Of a DNA stretch of 64,000 bases, positions 42,538-52,974 are shown one piece after another. The translations under genes were made by a program, and so were the position numbers. Below the pieces are notes generated by a model. That model ran no database searches. It was not told the DNA's origin and saw nothing but the letters and a program-made list of their open reading frames with translations. Position 1 is the stretch's first letter, and each line of letters starts with the position of its first letter. The DNA comes from Candidatus Stackebrandtia excrementipullorum (GTDB taxonomy: Bacteria; Actinomycetota; Actinomycetes; Mycobacteriales; Micromonosporaceae): positions 1 to 64,000 of the forward strand of contig DXGR01000095.1 in assembly GCA_019113825.1 (NCBI GenBank), given 5' to 3'.

Positions 42538-42744
42538 ATGGATCTGTTGGTGACGAGCGGCTCCCCCACCGACGTCGAGCTTGGTGTGATCTGCGCGGTC
42601 GTTTCCGCCTCGGAGGCCCCTGACCAGCCACAACGCCGCCCTGTCCGGGGGGCGTGGTCCCACCCCGGCCGAACGTTGGGTATGTCACGCAACTGGCGTG
42701 ATTCCACGCTGCCGCCTTTGGTCACCGGTAGCGGTATCGCTTAG
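42538..42744 (+). CDS. Acyl-CoA carboxylase epsilon subunit
   Basis: A 68-residue protein with the epsilon-subunit pattern: a short N-terminal helix (SGSPTDVELGVICAVVSASE) followed by a Pro/Arg-rich loop and a W...R ending (SRNWRDSTLP). In Streptomyces and mycobacteria epsilon tightens binding of the carboxyltransferase hexamer to the biotinylated subunit. AAAGGTGATC precedes the ATG. Its length and place between the NYN gene and maf fit. Confidence 0.85.
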   Translation: MDLLVTSGSPTDVELGVICAVVSASEAPDQPQRRPVRGAWSHPGRTLGMSRNWRDSTLPPLVTGSGIA

Positions 42745-42753
42745 GCTGCGCGC

Positions 42754-43347
42754 ATGAGGTTCATTTTGGCTTCGGCCTCCCCGGCACGCCTCACTGCGCT
42801 TCGCTCGGCGGGTATCGACCCGGAGGTCATCGTCTCCGGTGTAGACGAGTCGACCGTCACCGAGGAATCACCCGGTCGGTTGTGTCGTGCGTTGGCCAAG
42901 GCGAAGGCCAAGGCCGTCGCCGCCGACATATCCGACGGTTATGTACTCGGCTGCGATTCCGTACTCGAGTTCGACGGTGAAGCGTGTGGCAAACCCACGG
43001 CTCCCGAAGATGCGATCAGCCGCTGGAAGGCGATGCGAGGACGGTCGGGCATCCTGCACACCGGGCACTGCCTGATCGACACCTCTCGAGAACGGCGTCT
43101 CATCCGGTCGTCGTCCACTACCGTGCACTTCGCAGATTTGACGGACCGCGAGGTCACCGACTACGTCGCCAGCGGAGAACCGATGCGTGTTGCCGGTGGC
43201 TTCACGATCGACAGCCTCGGCGCACCCTTCATCGAGCGCATCGACGGCGATCCCGGTACCGTGATCGGGGTCTCACTGCCGCTACTGCGTCACATGTTCA
43301 TCGCCTGGGGCGTCACCATGGCGCAACTGTGGAATGTGAAGGTGTGA
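42754..43347 (+). CDS. maf: Maf nucleoside triphosphate pyrophosphatase
   Basis: A 197-residue house-cleaning pyrophosphatase. LASASPARLTALRSAGIDPE is the Maf signature start, with VDES, LAKAKAKAVAADI (the conserved K residues), LGCDSVLEFDGEACGKP and VAGGFTIDSLGAPFIERIDG. It hydrolyses dTTP, UTP and modified nucleotides. Nine bases follow the epsilon subunit stop. It is a usual neighbour of carboxylase genes in actinobacteria. Confidence 0.93.
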   Translation: MRFILASASPARLTALRSAGIDPEVIVSGVDESTVTEESPGRLCRALAKAKAKAVAADISDGYVLGCDSVLEFDGEACGKPTAPEDAISRWKAMRGRSGILHTGHCLIDTSRERRLIRSSSTTVHFADLTDREVTDYVASGEPMRVAGGFTIDSLGAPFIERIDGDPGTVIGVSLPLLRHMFIAWGVTMAQLWNVKV

Positions 43348-43432
43348 CGACGACTCCCTCGGAACGCCGTTGCGGCAGGGGCACCACGATCGTTATCGCG
43401 GTGAACGTCCGACATCGACGCGAGGAGCACCC

Positions 43433-43735
43433 ATGAGCAACCCGATTCGGGAACACCCGTTGAAGGGGCAGTTCAACACCGAGACCGCCGACTGGCGGCG
43501 CACCACGAACGACGACGGATCTCCGGGGAAGCTGGAGATAGGTTTCGCCGACAACGGCCTGGTGGCGTTGCGGTATGCGGAAGAACCCGACGGGACCATC
43601 CTGATTTACACCCCCGAAGAATGGGACGCGTTCGTCGCAGGCGTCAAGGACGGCGAGTTCGACATCGAGGTTCTTCAAGAGGACGCTCGTCAGGCCGAAG
43701 CCGAGGAACAGGCCCGGTCGGCGGCTCGGAATTGA
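43433..43735 (+). CDS. DUF397-domain protein
   Basis: A 100-residue protein with the DUF397 core (LVALRYAEEPDGTILIYTPE followed by EWDAFVAGVKDGEFD). Such proteins usually accompany an XRE-type regulator and modulate development or antibiotic production in streptomycetes; no such partner gene is next to it here. CGAGGAG sits before the ATG. The tail is Ala/Glu/Arg-rich. A perfect 10-bp hairpin follows the stop. Confidence 0.85.
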   Translation: MSNPIREHPLKGQFNTETADWRRTTNDDGSPGKLEIGFADNGLVALRYAEEPDGTILIYTPEEWDAFVAGVKDGEFDIEVLQEDARQAEAEEQARSAARN

Positions 43736-43738
43736 TGT

Positions 43739-43761
43739 ACCGGGGGCGTGACGCCCCCGGT
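43739..43761. terminator. Perfect 10-bp hairpin between convergent genes
   Basis: ACCGGGGGCG (43739-43748) and CGCCCCCGGT (43752-43761) flank a TGA loop. It lies 3 bases after the DUF397 stop and 14 bases before the ABC permease stop, so it may end transcription both ways. Confidence 0.8.
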
Positions 43762-43775
43762 GTGTCGAACAACCG

Positions 43776-44549
43776 TCATGCGGTAGCGCGGGCGAACCGA
43801 CGTCCTGCGAAGAAGACCAGCAGGAGCGCCAGCGGCGCGAGGATGACGCCGGCCTGCCAAATCACCGGGTTCGTCAGGTCCCCGTTGAAAAGGGCTCGAG
43901 CCGCGTCCACCGCATACGCGAACGGGTTGAATGTGGCGAGGGTCCGCAACCAGTCGGGGGCGACCGTCAACGGCAACATGATGCCCGACAACAACAGCAC
44001 CGGCTGAGTGATGGTGTTGAGCAGCGGTGCCATGGCGTCTTCGCTCTTCAGCACCAGCGCCACCCCGTAAGAAGCCGCCGACAGTCCCACCCCGATGGCC
44101 ACCACGATCAGCAGCATCATGGCCAGTCCCGGCCAGTTGACGGGCAGGCCCGCCAGCGGGCTTGACAACAGGACGAGAACCACCGACTGAAAGACGAGAG
44201 TCGATACGTCGCGTGCCGAACGACCCAGTAGGAGAGCCATCCGGCTCACCGGGGTCACGCGCATCCGCTCGAGTACGCCTTCTCGGACCTCCGCTATCAG
44301 CCCGAATCCCGTGAACAGGGTCCCGAACATCGCCATCATGATGACCAGCCCGGGGACGAAGGTCTCCATGGCGCCGTATTCGAAGCCCATCTGTCGAGTG
44401 GGCATGTTTTGCAGCAACGGCCCGAAGAGCACCAGGTAGTACAGCGGCTGAATGAGCATCACGAACAACCAGACCGGTTGCCGCACCACCAGCCCCATCT
44501 GCCGCGAGTAAACGAGCCAGGTGTCACGAACGAGTTTCATGGGTTGCAC
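43776..44549 (-). CDS. ABC-2 type exporter permease (DrrB-like)
   Basis: A 257-residue permease with six transmembrane helices. GFGLIAEVREGVLERMRVTP is the ABC-2 signature (the amphipathic segment with Arg-Gly-Glu). It pairs with the ATPase 11 bases upstream and should export a hydrophobic drug or lipid, in the style of DrrB. Its start follows the ATPase stop closely, so they form one operon. Confidence 0.9.
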   Translation of the reverse strand: MQPMKLVRDTWLVYSRQMGLVVRQPVWLFVMLIQPLYYLVLFGPLLQNMPTRQMGFEYGAMETFVPGLVIMMAMFGTLFTGFGLIAEVREGVLERMRVTPVSRMALLLGRSARDVSTLVFQSVVLVLLSSPLAGLPVNWPGLAMMLLIVVAIGVGLSAASYGVALVLKSEDAMAPLLNTITQPVLLLSGIMLPLTVAPDWLRTLATFNPFAYAVDAARALFNGDLTNPVIWQAGVILAPLALLLVFFAGRRFARATA

Positions 44550-44560
44550 CTTCTGCAGGT

Positions 44561-45535
44561 TCAGGAAGCCGCTTCACGCAGCGAACGTCCGGTTTGTTTA
44601 AGGAACACGTCGTCGAGGCTGGGGCGATGCAACTCGATCGACGTCGGAGCGATGTCGGCCGTGTCGAGGGCACGGAGAATGTCGGGAACGGCAACCGATC
44701 CCTCGTCCACATACAGGCGCAGTGTGGCCAATCCGACGGTGTCGGGCTCGCCCGCTTCGATCCCGCGGACGAACGGTTTGTCGGTGAGCAGGCCGACGGC
44801 TCGGTCGGTGGGCGCGACCAAGCCGATGTCGACGATGTCTCCGGCGATCTGACGCTTGAGGTCACGCGGGGTGCCTTCGGTGACGATGCGGCCGCCGTCG
44901 ATGATCGCCAGACGGTCGCACAGCGCGTCGGCTTCGTCCAGATAATGCGTGGTCAAAAAGATCGACGTTCCTCGCCGTCTGAGTTCACGCACCTCGTCCC
45001 ACATGTGCGCGCGTGACTGGGGGTCGAGCCCGGTGGTGGGTTCGTCAAGGAACAACAGCTGCGGACGGTGAACGGTGCCCAGCGCCACGTCGAGGCGGCG
45101 TTTTTGGCCCCCGGAATAGCCTTTGATCTTTCTATCGGCGAATTCACCCAGTTCAAACGCGGTGATCAGCTCGGCGGCACGTTCACGACACGCCGCCTTC
45201 GGCATTTCGTAGAGCCTGCCCTGCATGATCAGCTCCTCGCGAGCGGACACCTCTCCCCAGGTGCCGCCGGACTGCCCGACGTACCCGACGGCCCGCCTGA
45301 CATCGGTCGGGTTTCGCCGTAGGTCGTGTCCGGCGATACGGGCCGTGCCTCCGGACGGTTCGAGAAGGGTCGCCAGCATGCGCAGGGTGGTGGTTTTACC
45401 GGCACCGTTGGGCCCCAGAAATCCGAAGATCTCACCTTCTTCGACGAAGAGGTCGACGCCGCGCACGGCTTCGACCTCTTCTTTACCTCTACGACTGCGG
45501 TAGGTCTTCCGCAGTCCGGACGTTTCGATCAGCAC
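44561..45535 (-). CDS. ABC exporter ATPase (DrrA-like)
   Basis: A 324-residue ATPase. Walker A reads GFLGPNGAGKTTTLRML, the signature KGYSGGQKRRLDVAL, Walker B LLFLDEPTTGLD, and H-loop TTHYLDEADAL. The C-terminal 90 residues after the ABC core (DIVDIGLVAPTDRAVGLLTD onward) follow the DrrA layout, which includes a regulatory domain. It powers the adjoining permease. A good promoter sits 70 bases upstream. Confidence 0.92.
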   Translation of the reverse strand: MLIETSGLRKTYRSRRGKEEVEAVRGVDLFVEEGEIFGFLGPNGAGKTTTLRMLATLLEPSGGTARIAGHDLRRNPTDVRRAVGYVGQSGGTWGEVSAREELIMQGRLYEMPKAACRERAAELITAFELGEFADRKIKGYSGGQKRRLDVALGTVHRPQLLFLDEPTTGLDPQSRAHMWDEVRELRRRGTSIFLTTHYLDEADALCDRLAIIDGGRIVTEGTPRDLKRQIAGDIVDIGLVAPTDRAVGLLTDKPFVRGIEAGEPDTVGLATLRLYVDEGSVAVPDILRALDTADIAPTSIELHRPSLDDVFLKQTGRSLREAAS

Positions 45536-45914
45536 GACGTTTCCTCTCCATACACAAAAGCCGCCACACGCGACGCCAGTGCGACATCATTCCGGTTCGG
45601 TTTGACAGTAGCAAGGCCTCAATTAAGACGTCAAAAGAGATGTTCCACACGGACTGCGAACGAGGAGACGTCCGCATTACGCCCCGGAAGCCGTGGGGCC
45701 AAACCGTTCTCGCCTGCGGCGCCACACTCCGCGCGACCGGTCTGCTCTCCGCCGGGTGTGCTCACCCTCACGGCGGTCTCTCGGACTTCCACCCTCCGCG
45801 ACGGACTATTACACTCCTGGGGTGCCCAGATCGGGCGCCGCCGATCGGTACTGCCTCGGGACGAGGTAAAGGGAGCCGACCGGGTCCGGTTACCCACCAG
45901 GAGGAGTACGTCAG
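45536..45914. other. Divergent intergenic region between the ABC operon and the carboxylase alpha gene
   Basis: 379 bases, with the ABC promoter near 45605-45634 and an unresolved plus-strand promoter for the carboxylase. No gene could be supported here. The carboxylase GTG at 45915 has CAGGAGGAG just upstream. Confidence 0.6.
45605..45634 (-). promoter_or_regulatory. Sigma-70-like promoter for the ABC operon
   Basis: On the minus strand TTGACG (45634-45629) and TACTGT (45610-45605) are spaced by 18 bases, close to the housekeeping consensus. It lies 70 bases from the ATPase start, in an AT-rich patch that also has CTTAATTGAG. Confidence 0.6.
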
Positions 45915-47660
45915 GTGCACAAGGTGCTAGTCGCCAACCGAGGCGAAATCGCTGTACGAGTCATCCGTGCCTGTGTCGATGAGGGCCTGACCAGTGTCGC
46001 CGTCTACAGCGACTCCGACCGCGACGCACCTCACGCGCGACTTGCCGACGAGGCCTACGCACTCAACGGCGTCACGGCGGCCGACACCTACCTCGTGTTC
46101 GACAAACTTCTCGACATCGCCGCACGCAGCGGCGCCGACGCGATCCACCCCGGTTACGGTTTCCTGTCGGAGAACGCGGACTTCGCCCAAGCCGTGATCG
46201 ATGCCGGCCTCACCTGGATCGGCCCCACTCCGCAAGCCATCCGCGACCTTGGCGACAAGGTCGTGGCCCGGCATATCGCCGCTCGAGCCGGTGCGCCGTT
46301 GGTCCCCGGTACCAGTGAACCGGTCGCCGGACCCGAGGAAGTGCTCGCGTTCTCCGATGAGCATGGTCTTCCCATCGCGATCAAGGCCGCATTCGGGGGC
46401 GGCGGACGCGGCTTGAAGGTCGCTCGTGAGCGCGACGAGGTGGCGGCTCTCTACGAATCGGCGGTTCGCGAAGCGGAGGCGTCGTTCGGGCGCGGTGAAT
46501 GCTTCGTCGAACGTTATCTCGACAAGCCGCGGCATGTTGAGGCCCAGGTCCTGGCGGATAAGGTCGGTAACGTCGTCGTGGTCGGGACCCGTGACTGTTC
46601 CCTTCAGCGGCGCCACCAGAAACTGGTGGAGGAGGCCCCGGCACCGTTTTTGACCGACGATCAGCGTCACCGCATTCACTCCGCAGCCAAGGCGATCTGC
46701 ACAGAGGCCGGATATCACGGAGCGGGCACCGTCGAGTTCCTGGTGGGCCAGGACGGAACGATCTCGTTCCTTGAGGTGAACACGCGCCTGCAGGTGGAGC
46801 ACCCGGTGAGCGAGGAAACCACCGGCATCGACCTCGTTCGTGAACAGTTCCGCATTGCGCGCGGCGAGTCCCTGGACATGCCGCAAGACCCAGCGCCGCG
46901 CGGCCATTCGATCGAGTTCCGCATCAACGGTGAAGACCCGGGGCGCAACTTCCTTCCGGCACCGGGGACGGTCACGAAGCTGCGGCTGCCCAGCGGCCCG
47001 GGCGTGCGTGTCGACACCGGTATCGACGAGGGTTCGGTCATCGACGGCAACTTCGACTCTCTGTTGGCGAAGGTCATCATCACAGGCGCCACGCGTGCTC
47101 AGGCGATCGAGCGTTCACGCCGGGCACTGGCCGAAATGACCGTCGAAGGCATGGCCACCGCGCTGCCATTCCATCGGGCGGTGCTCGACGACCCCGCGTT
47201 CACCGAGGAACCGTTTACAGTCCACACCCGCTGGATCGAAACCGAGTGGGACAACCGTGTGCCGCCGTTCACCGACGCCGCGAGTGTCGACGAGGCACAA
47301 CCGCGACGTGAGATCGTCGTCGAGGTCGACGGAAAACGCGTCGGGGTGAGCCTTCCGGCAGATTTCGGTGGAGCCGGCGGTTCCTCGGCCGGCAGGGCTG
47401 CACCCAAGAGGACGTCGAAGCGTTCGACGGCCACCGCCGCCGGTGGCGACGCATTGGTCTCGCCGATGCAGGGCACGGTCGTCAAAATCGAGGTTTCCGA
47501 CGGGCAGACCGTTGCCGAAGGTGACACTGTGCTGGTGTTGGAGGCGATGAAGATGGAGCAACCGCTCGCGGCGCACAAGGCGGGCACTGTGACCGGATTG
47601 TCGGCCGCCGTCGGCGACGTCGTCTCGGCAGGTGCCGCGCTCTGTGAGATCAAAGAATGA
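45915..47660 (+). CDS. Acyl-CoA carboxylase alpha subunit (biotin carboxylase plus biotin carrier)
   Basis: A 581-residue fusion. The biotin carboxylase domain (1-445) begins [18 protein letters not shown] and has [39 protein letters not shown] and [21 protein letters not shown] short linker leads to the biotin carrier domain (about 510-581), with the biotin site [14 protein letters not shown]-dependent carboxylation of biotin and carboxyl transfer by the beta subunit make malonyl-/methylmalonyl-CoA for fatty and mycolic-type lipids. The GTG start at 45915 has AGGAGG 9 bases upstream. Confidence 0.94.
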   Translation: MHKVLVANRGEIAVRVIRACVDEGLTSVAVYSDSDRDAPHARLADEAYALNGVTAADTYLVFDKLLDIAARSGADAIHPGYGFLSENADFAQAVIDAGLTWIGPTPQAIRDLGDKVVARHIAARAGAPLVPGTSEPVAGPEEVLAFSDEHGLPIAIKAAFGGGGRGLKVARERDEVAALYESAVREAEASFGRGECFVERYLDKPRHVEAQVLADKVGNVVVVGTRDCSLQRRHQKLVEEAPAPFLTDDQRHRIHSAAKAICTEAGYHGAGTVEFLVGQDGTISFLEVNTRLQVEHPVSEETTGIDLVREQFRIARGESLDMPQDPAPRGHSIEFRINGEDPGRNFLPAPGTVTKLRLPSGPGVRVDTGIDEGSVIDGNFDSLLAKVIITGATRAQAIERSRRALAEMTVEGMATALPFHRAVLDDPAFTEEPFTVHTRWIETEWDNRVPPFTDAASVDEAQPRREIVVEVDGKRVGVSLPADFGGAGGSSAGRAAPKRTSKRSTATAAGGDALVSPMQGTVVKIEVSDGQTVAEGDTVLVLEAMKMEQPLAAHKAGTVTGLSAAVGDVVSAGAALCEIKE

Positions 47661-49121
<1,461 letters not shown>

Positions 49122-49153
49122 CCGCCGCGACGGCGAACTCGAAGCGCCGGTGC

Positions 49154-49192
49154 ATCCGCCGCTCGGGTGTCCGGGGATGGCGAGCGGCGGAT
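49154..49192. terminator. Perfect 12-bp hairpin between guaB1 and the quinone reductase gene
   Basis: ATCCGCCGCTCG (49154-49165) and its exact reverse complement (49181-49192) flank a 15-base loop. It lies between convergent genes and may serve both. Confidence 0.75.
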
Positions 49193-49200
49193 CAGCGTTC

Positions 49201-50592
49201 CTACGTGAACTCGTGCTGCATCAGTTGCCGCGCCGCTTCGGCCAGGGAACCGGAGAACGACGGGTAAATCGTGATGGTCTGGGCCAGCTGCGCGACGGTC
49301 AGGTGGTTTTCGATGGCCAGCGAGATCGGCAGGATGAGTTCACTGGCGTCGGGTGCGACCACGACACCACCGACGACCAGCCCCGAGGCGGGGCGGCAGA
49401 AGAGCTTGACGAACCCGTCGGCGTTGCCCGACATCTTCGCCCTGGCGTTGCCCTCCAGGGGGAGGGTGATGGTGCGGGCGGGTACCCGGCCGGAGTCGAC
49501 GTCGGCCTGGGTTGCGCCGACGGTGGCCAGCTCCGGGTCGGTGAACACGTTCGCCGCAACGGTTTGCAGCTGCAACGGTTTGACGGCCTCACCAAGCGCG
49601 TGCCACATGGCGATGCGGCCCTGCATCGCGGCGACGGACGCCAACATGTGAACACCGGTGACGTCACCGGCCGCATAAACTCCGGGAACGCTCGTGCGGG
49701 ATACCCGGTCGGTTTTGATGAATCCGTAGTCGGTCAAGGTCACCCCCACATCCGCAAGGCCGAGCCCCGCGGTGTTGGGGACCGAACCGACCGTCATCAA
49801 CGCGTGAGATCCGGTCAGTCGTGTGCCGTCTGCCAGGTCGACCTTCACGCCGTCGCCTTCAGCGGCGACGCTCATGGCCCGGGCGTTGGAAATGATCGTC
49901 ATGCCTCGGTCGACGAACACCGATTCGATGGCCTGCGCCGCGTCTGTGTCCTCATGTGGAAGTACGTGGTCACGCGACGAGACCAACGTGACGTCGACGC
50001 CCATCGCCAGGTATGCGGAGGCGAATTCGGCACCGGTGACACCGGAACCCACGACGATGAGCTTTTCCGGAAGCTGTTCGAGGTCGTAGACCTGCCTCCA
50101 GGTGAGGACGCGTTGACCGTCCGGGCGGGCGTCACGCAGAATGCGGGGGCTGGCGCCGGTCGCGAGCAAAACCACGTCGGCCGTGAGCTCGTAGGCTGAA
50201 CCTCCCGCGGGGACCACCTGGACTCGGTGACTGAAATCACTGTTCCGACCGACAAGCTTGGCTCGACCTGTGACGTAATCGACGCCCACTTTGACCAGTT
50301 TTGTGCAGATGTCCGCCGACTGTTGCAACGCCAACATCTTCACTCGGTCGTGAACGGCGGTGGCGTCGACGGTGATGTCACCTGCTCGAACTCCCAACGC
50401 CTCCGCCCGGAGCATCGACGTGCGGGCCGTGGACGAGGCGATGAACGTCTTAGAGGGGACGCAGTCACTGATAACGCAGGCCCCACCTGCCCCGGTGTCC
50501 TCGACCAGCGTCACTTCCGCCTCGAACTGTGCCGCGACCAGGGCCGCCTCGTACCCGGCGGGCCCGCCTCCGATGATGACAATCCGCGACAC
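49201..50592 (-). CDS. Lipoamide dehydrogenase-like NAD(P)H:quinone reductase (LpdA type)
   Basis: A 463-residue flavoprotein. The FAD fold starts SRIVIIGGGPAGYEAALVAA; the redox motif reads GGACVISDCVPSKT, a complete CxxxxC. The NAD(P)H fold is LIVVGSGVTGAEFASAYL and FAD site two is GVYAAGDVTGVHMLASVAAM. The C-terminus lacks the His-Glu of lipoamide dehydrogenases (it reads TIYPSFSGSLAEAARQ), matching the quinone-reducing LpdA of mycobacteria. It is likely a NAD(P)H:quinone oxidoreductase. Start is the GTG at 50592; longer frames begin at 50613 and 50634. Confidence 0.88.
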   Translation of the reverse strand: MSRIVIIGGGPAGYEAALVAAQFEAEVTLVEDTGAGGACVISDCVPSKTFIASSTARTSMLRAEALGVRAGDITVDATAVHDRVKMLALQQSADICTKLVKVGVDYVTGRAKLVGRNSDFSHRVQVVPAGGSAYELTADVVLLATGASPRILRDARPDGQRVLTWRQVYDLEQLPEKLIVVGSGVTGAEFASAYLAMGVDVTLVSSRDHVLPHEDTDAAQAIESVFVDRGMTIISNARAMSVAAEGDGVKVDLADGTRLTGSHALMTVGSVPNTAGLGLADVGVTLTDYGFIKTDRVSRTSVPGVYAAGDVTGVHMLASVAAMQGRIAMWHALGEAVKPLQLQTVAANVFTDPELATVGATQADVDSGRVPARTITLPLEGNARAKMSGNADGFVKLFCRPASGLVVGGVVVAPDASELILPISLAIENHLTVAQLAQTITIYPSFSGSLAEAARQLMQHEFT

Positions 50593-50662
50593 GATTCGAT
50601 CTCGCCCTTCCATTAGCCGACAACTACCGCACACCGATTGTCTCTCACGCTATCTTCTAAGC

Positions 50663-51109
50663 GTGCTGCTGTATGCCGCCTATGGTTCTAACCTCGACCC
50701 TGGACGTATGCGTGCCACCTGTCCTCGCTCTCCCATGGTGGGCACAGGTTGGCTGGAGGGTTGGCGACTCACCTTCGGTGGTCGCGAACTCGGATGGGAG
50801 TCCGTTGTCACGACGGTGGTCGAAGATCGGGACCACCGCACTTTCGTTGCGTTGTACGACGTCGAGTCCACCGACGCGGGCACGCTCGACGAGCTTGAAG
50901 GAGCCGCCGGCGGAACGTATCGCCGCCTTCACACCACCGCGGCCACGCTCAACGGTGACAAACCGGTGTGGCTGTACGTGTTGAACGGCTACGAAGGTGG
51001 ACTTCCCAGCGCCTGGTACCTCACGGAGCTGGCGACCGCGGCCGAACGGGCCGGAGCACCCGAGGACTACGTTTCGGCGCTACGAAAACACCCGACCGCA
51101 CCGCAGTGA
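50663..51109 (+). CDS. Gamma-glutamylcyclotransferase-like protein
   Basis: A 148-residue GGCT-fold protein. LLYAAYGSNLDPGRMRA has the conserved YGSN loop, and the catalytic-type Glu is in LDELEGAAGGTYRRLH. It may release 5-oxoproline from gamma-glutamyl amino acids or, in bacteria, act on related substrates. The GTG at 50663 has no ribosome binding site; TTGTCT and TATCTT about 20 and 5 bases upstream hint at a leaderless transcript. A hairpin follows the stop by one base. Confidence 0.82.
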   Translation: MLLYAAYGSNLDPGRMRATCPRSPMVGTGWLEGWRLTFGGRELGWESVVTTVVEDRDHRTFVALYDVESTDAGTLDELEGAAGGTYRRLHTTAATLNGDKPVWLYVLNGYEGGLPSAWYLTELATAAERAGAPEDYVSALRKHPTAPQ

Positions 51110-51110
51110 C

Positions 51111-51143
51111 GTGGTGGCCGACCCGGAGACGGGCGGCCACCAC
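51111..51143. terminator. Strong hairpin with GAGA tetraloop between convergent genes
   Basis: GTGGTGGCC (51111-51119) pairs with GGCCACCAC (51135-51143), and CCCG/CGGG (51122-51125, 51130-51133) pair inside around a GAGA loop. It starts one base after the cyclotransferase stop. Confidence 0.78.
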
Positions 51144-51151
51144 ATCCGTGG

Positions 51152-52435
51152 TCAGCAGGTCGCCGACGCGCCGGCGGCCAACGCCGTGTGAACGAGGACC
51201 CGGACGCCGTGCGCGATCGCGCGCTCGTCCACGTCGAACTCTCCCTGGTGAATGTCCAGATGCTCGCCGGGGCGCCCCACACCCAGCCTGGCCATCGCGC
51301 CCGGCACCTGCTCCAGGTACCAGGAGAAGTCTTCACCGCCCATGCTGACGGGTGTTTCGACGACCGCCGACTCCCCGAGGGCCGCTGCAGCCGCCCCAGC
51401 GAACACGGCGGTGGCGACCCTGTCGTTGACCACCGGCGGCACACCGCGGGTGTAGATGACCTCGGCTTCGGCGCCGGTCGCCCGCACCACGTCGTTGACG
51501 ATCTGGGTCACCATGTCGGGCACGGTTTTCCATGCGTCGCGGTCCAACATGCGGACAGTGCCGCGCACGCTCCCCTGCTGTGGGATCGCGTTGGCGGCAG
51601 ACCCGGCGTTGATGGCGCCGAAGACGACCGCGCAGCCGGTTCGCGGGTCCAGGCGACGGTCCAGCAGAGCGGGCACGTCGACGACGACGCGAGACAGCGC
51701 GTGCACCAGGTCGGTGGTCAGATGGGGCCGCGACGTGTGGCCGCCCTTACCGGTCAGCACGACCTCCAGCATGTCCGAGGCGGCGGTCAGCGGACCGGAG
51801 CGCACCCCCACCAGTCCACACGGCAGTTTGGGGTCGCAGTGGAAGGCGTAGATCGACGAGACACCGTCGAGGGCACCGGCCCGCATCATGACGGGAGCAC
51901 CCGACGGGAACCGTTCCTCGCTGGGCTGGAACACCAGTCGTACCCGGCTGGTCAACATGCCCTGTTCATGAAGCTTGACCAGGGCCATGGCGGCACCGAC
52001 AAGGATGGTGGTGTGGACGTCGTGGCCACATGCGTGGCACACCCCGTCGACCGTCGAGCGGTAGGGGACCTTCTTCGGGTCGGTGAGCGGAAGAGCGTCC
52101 AAGTCGGCGCGTAGCGCCACGACCCGGTCCTCGTCTCCGTCTCCGATGTCGCACAGGACCCCGTTACCCGTCGGGATGAGCCGGGGGTTCAATCCCAGCT
52201 GACGCAGTCGGTCGGCGACGAGTTCGGCGGTGCCGTGCTCGCAACCCGACAGTTCGGGGTGTGCGTGAATGTGACGTCGCAGCTTGACGAGGTCGGGCTC
52301 GTGTTCCGCGAGCCATGCGTCGAGAATCTCCGGCAACGGATCATTCGATCCGGCCTGAGAACTCAACGAAAATGACTCGGAAATCATCGTTTCATCCGCC
52401 TTCAAATTTGCGGTCAGCGTCGGCAAGGTGGTCAC
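51152..52435 (-). CDS. M20-family amidohydrolase (IAA-amino acid/hippurate hydrolase type)
   Basis: A 427-residue amidohydrolase. Metal ligands and active site: LRRHIHAHPELSGCEHGTAE, VCHACGHDVHTTILVGAAMA, FQPSEERFPSGAPVM, and the lid domain LTGKGGHTSRPHLTTDLVHA. The late SMGGEDFSWYLEQVPGAMAR is typical of hippurate/indoleacetyl-amino acid hydrolases. It probably hydrolyses N-acyl amino acids in the cytoplasm. An ATG at 52387 is an alternative start with 16 fewer residues. A 540-base intergenic region lies upstream. Confidence 0.92.
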   Translation of the reverse strand: MTTLPTLTANLKADETMISESFSLSSQAGSNDPLPEILDAWLAEHEPDLVKLRRHIHAHPELSGCEHGTAELVADRLRQLGLNPRLIPTGNGVLCDIGDGDEDRVVALRADLDALPLTDPKKVPYRSTVDGVCHACGHDVHTTILVGAAMALVKLHEQGMLTSRVRLVFQPSEERFPSGAPVMMRAGALDGVSSIYAFHCDPKLPCGLVGVRSGPLTAASDMLEVVLTGKGGHTSRPHLTTDLVHALSRVVVDVPALLDRRLDPRTGCAVVFGAINAGSAANAIPQQGSVRGTVRMLDRDAWKTVPDMVTQIVNDVVRATGAEAEVIYTRGVPPVVNDRVATAVFAGAAAAALGESAVVETPVSMGGEDFSWYLEQVPGAMARLGVGRPGEHLDIHQGEFDVDERAIAHGVRVLVHTALAAGASATC

Positions 52436-52974
52436 TGGTCCACGGCTTTCGCGTCGAATTTGTCGTTGGGGAACGTCGGTCAGCCTAATCCCGCGATCAT
52501 TACGGTGTGCAACCGACGTGGGGGGCGAACATCGGTGACCTGACGCTTACAACACCATGCGTAAGAACCGGCCGTCCACGGCTCGGCAACATCGACACCA
52601 CGTCCCACACCTCCTATAACGCTTCGAGAGACGGGAGGTTACGGCTTTTCACGGTAGCCGTTGTCGAAGCCGACCGGCGTCGCAGCCCACGACGTGGACA
52701 CCGAAAAATGTCACCCACGGTAATCACCATCGGCAATGCGGGCACATTCGTCATTCAGCGGTTATCGAGAATTTACATTCCCGCGAAAGCATTACCCATA
52801 ATGCGTAATCGATGACGCACTCCCGGTGCGCTTTGCGAATTTCGGTGACTTTACGTCACCGGATCACCCGTTCGTCGTCGGTGCGTCCGATCGAGGCGAC
52901 GCCCGGAAACGATCGGGCCTCGCTCCACGCGGTCAAGCCGGGAGCGATGTCACGCCGGTCCACGCGTCCCGACG
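52436..52974. other. 539-base region between the amidohydrolase and mutase genes, no gene found
   Basis: This is the leader side of the amidohydrolase and the tail side of the mutase. An AT-rich patch at about 52700-52810 holds the inverted pair ATTAC/GTAAT (52791-52795, 52805-52809). Open frames here are short and have no similarity to known families. It may include long regulatory DNA or a small RNA; the sequence does not settle it. Confidence 0.5.
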
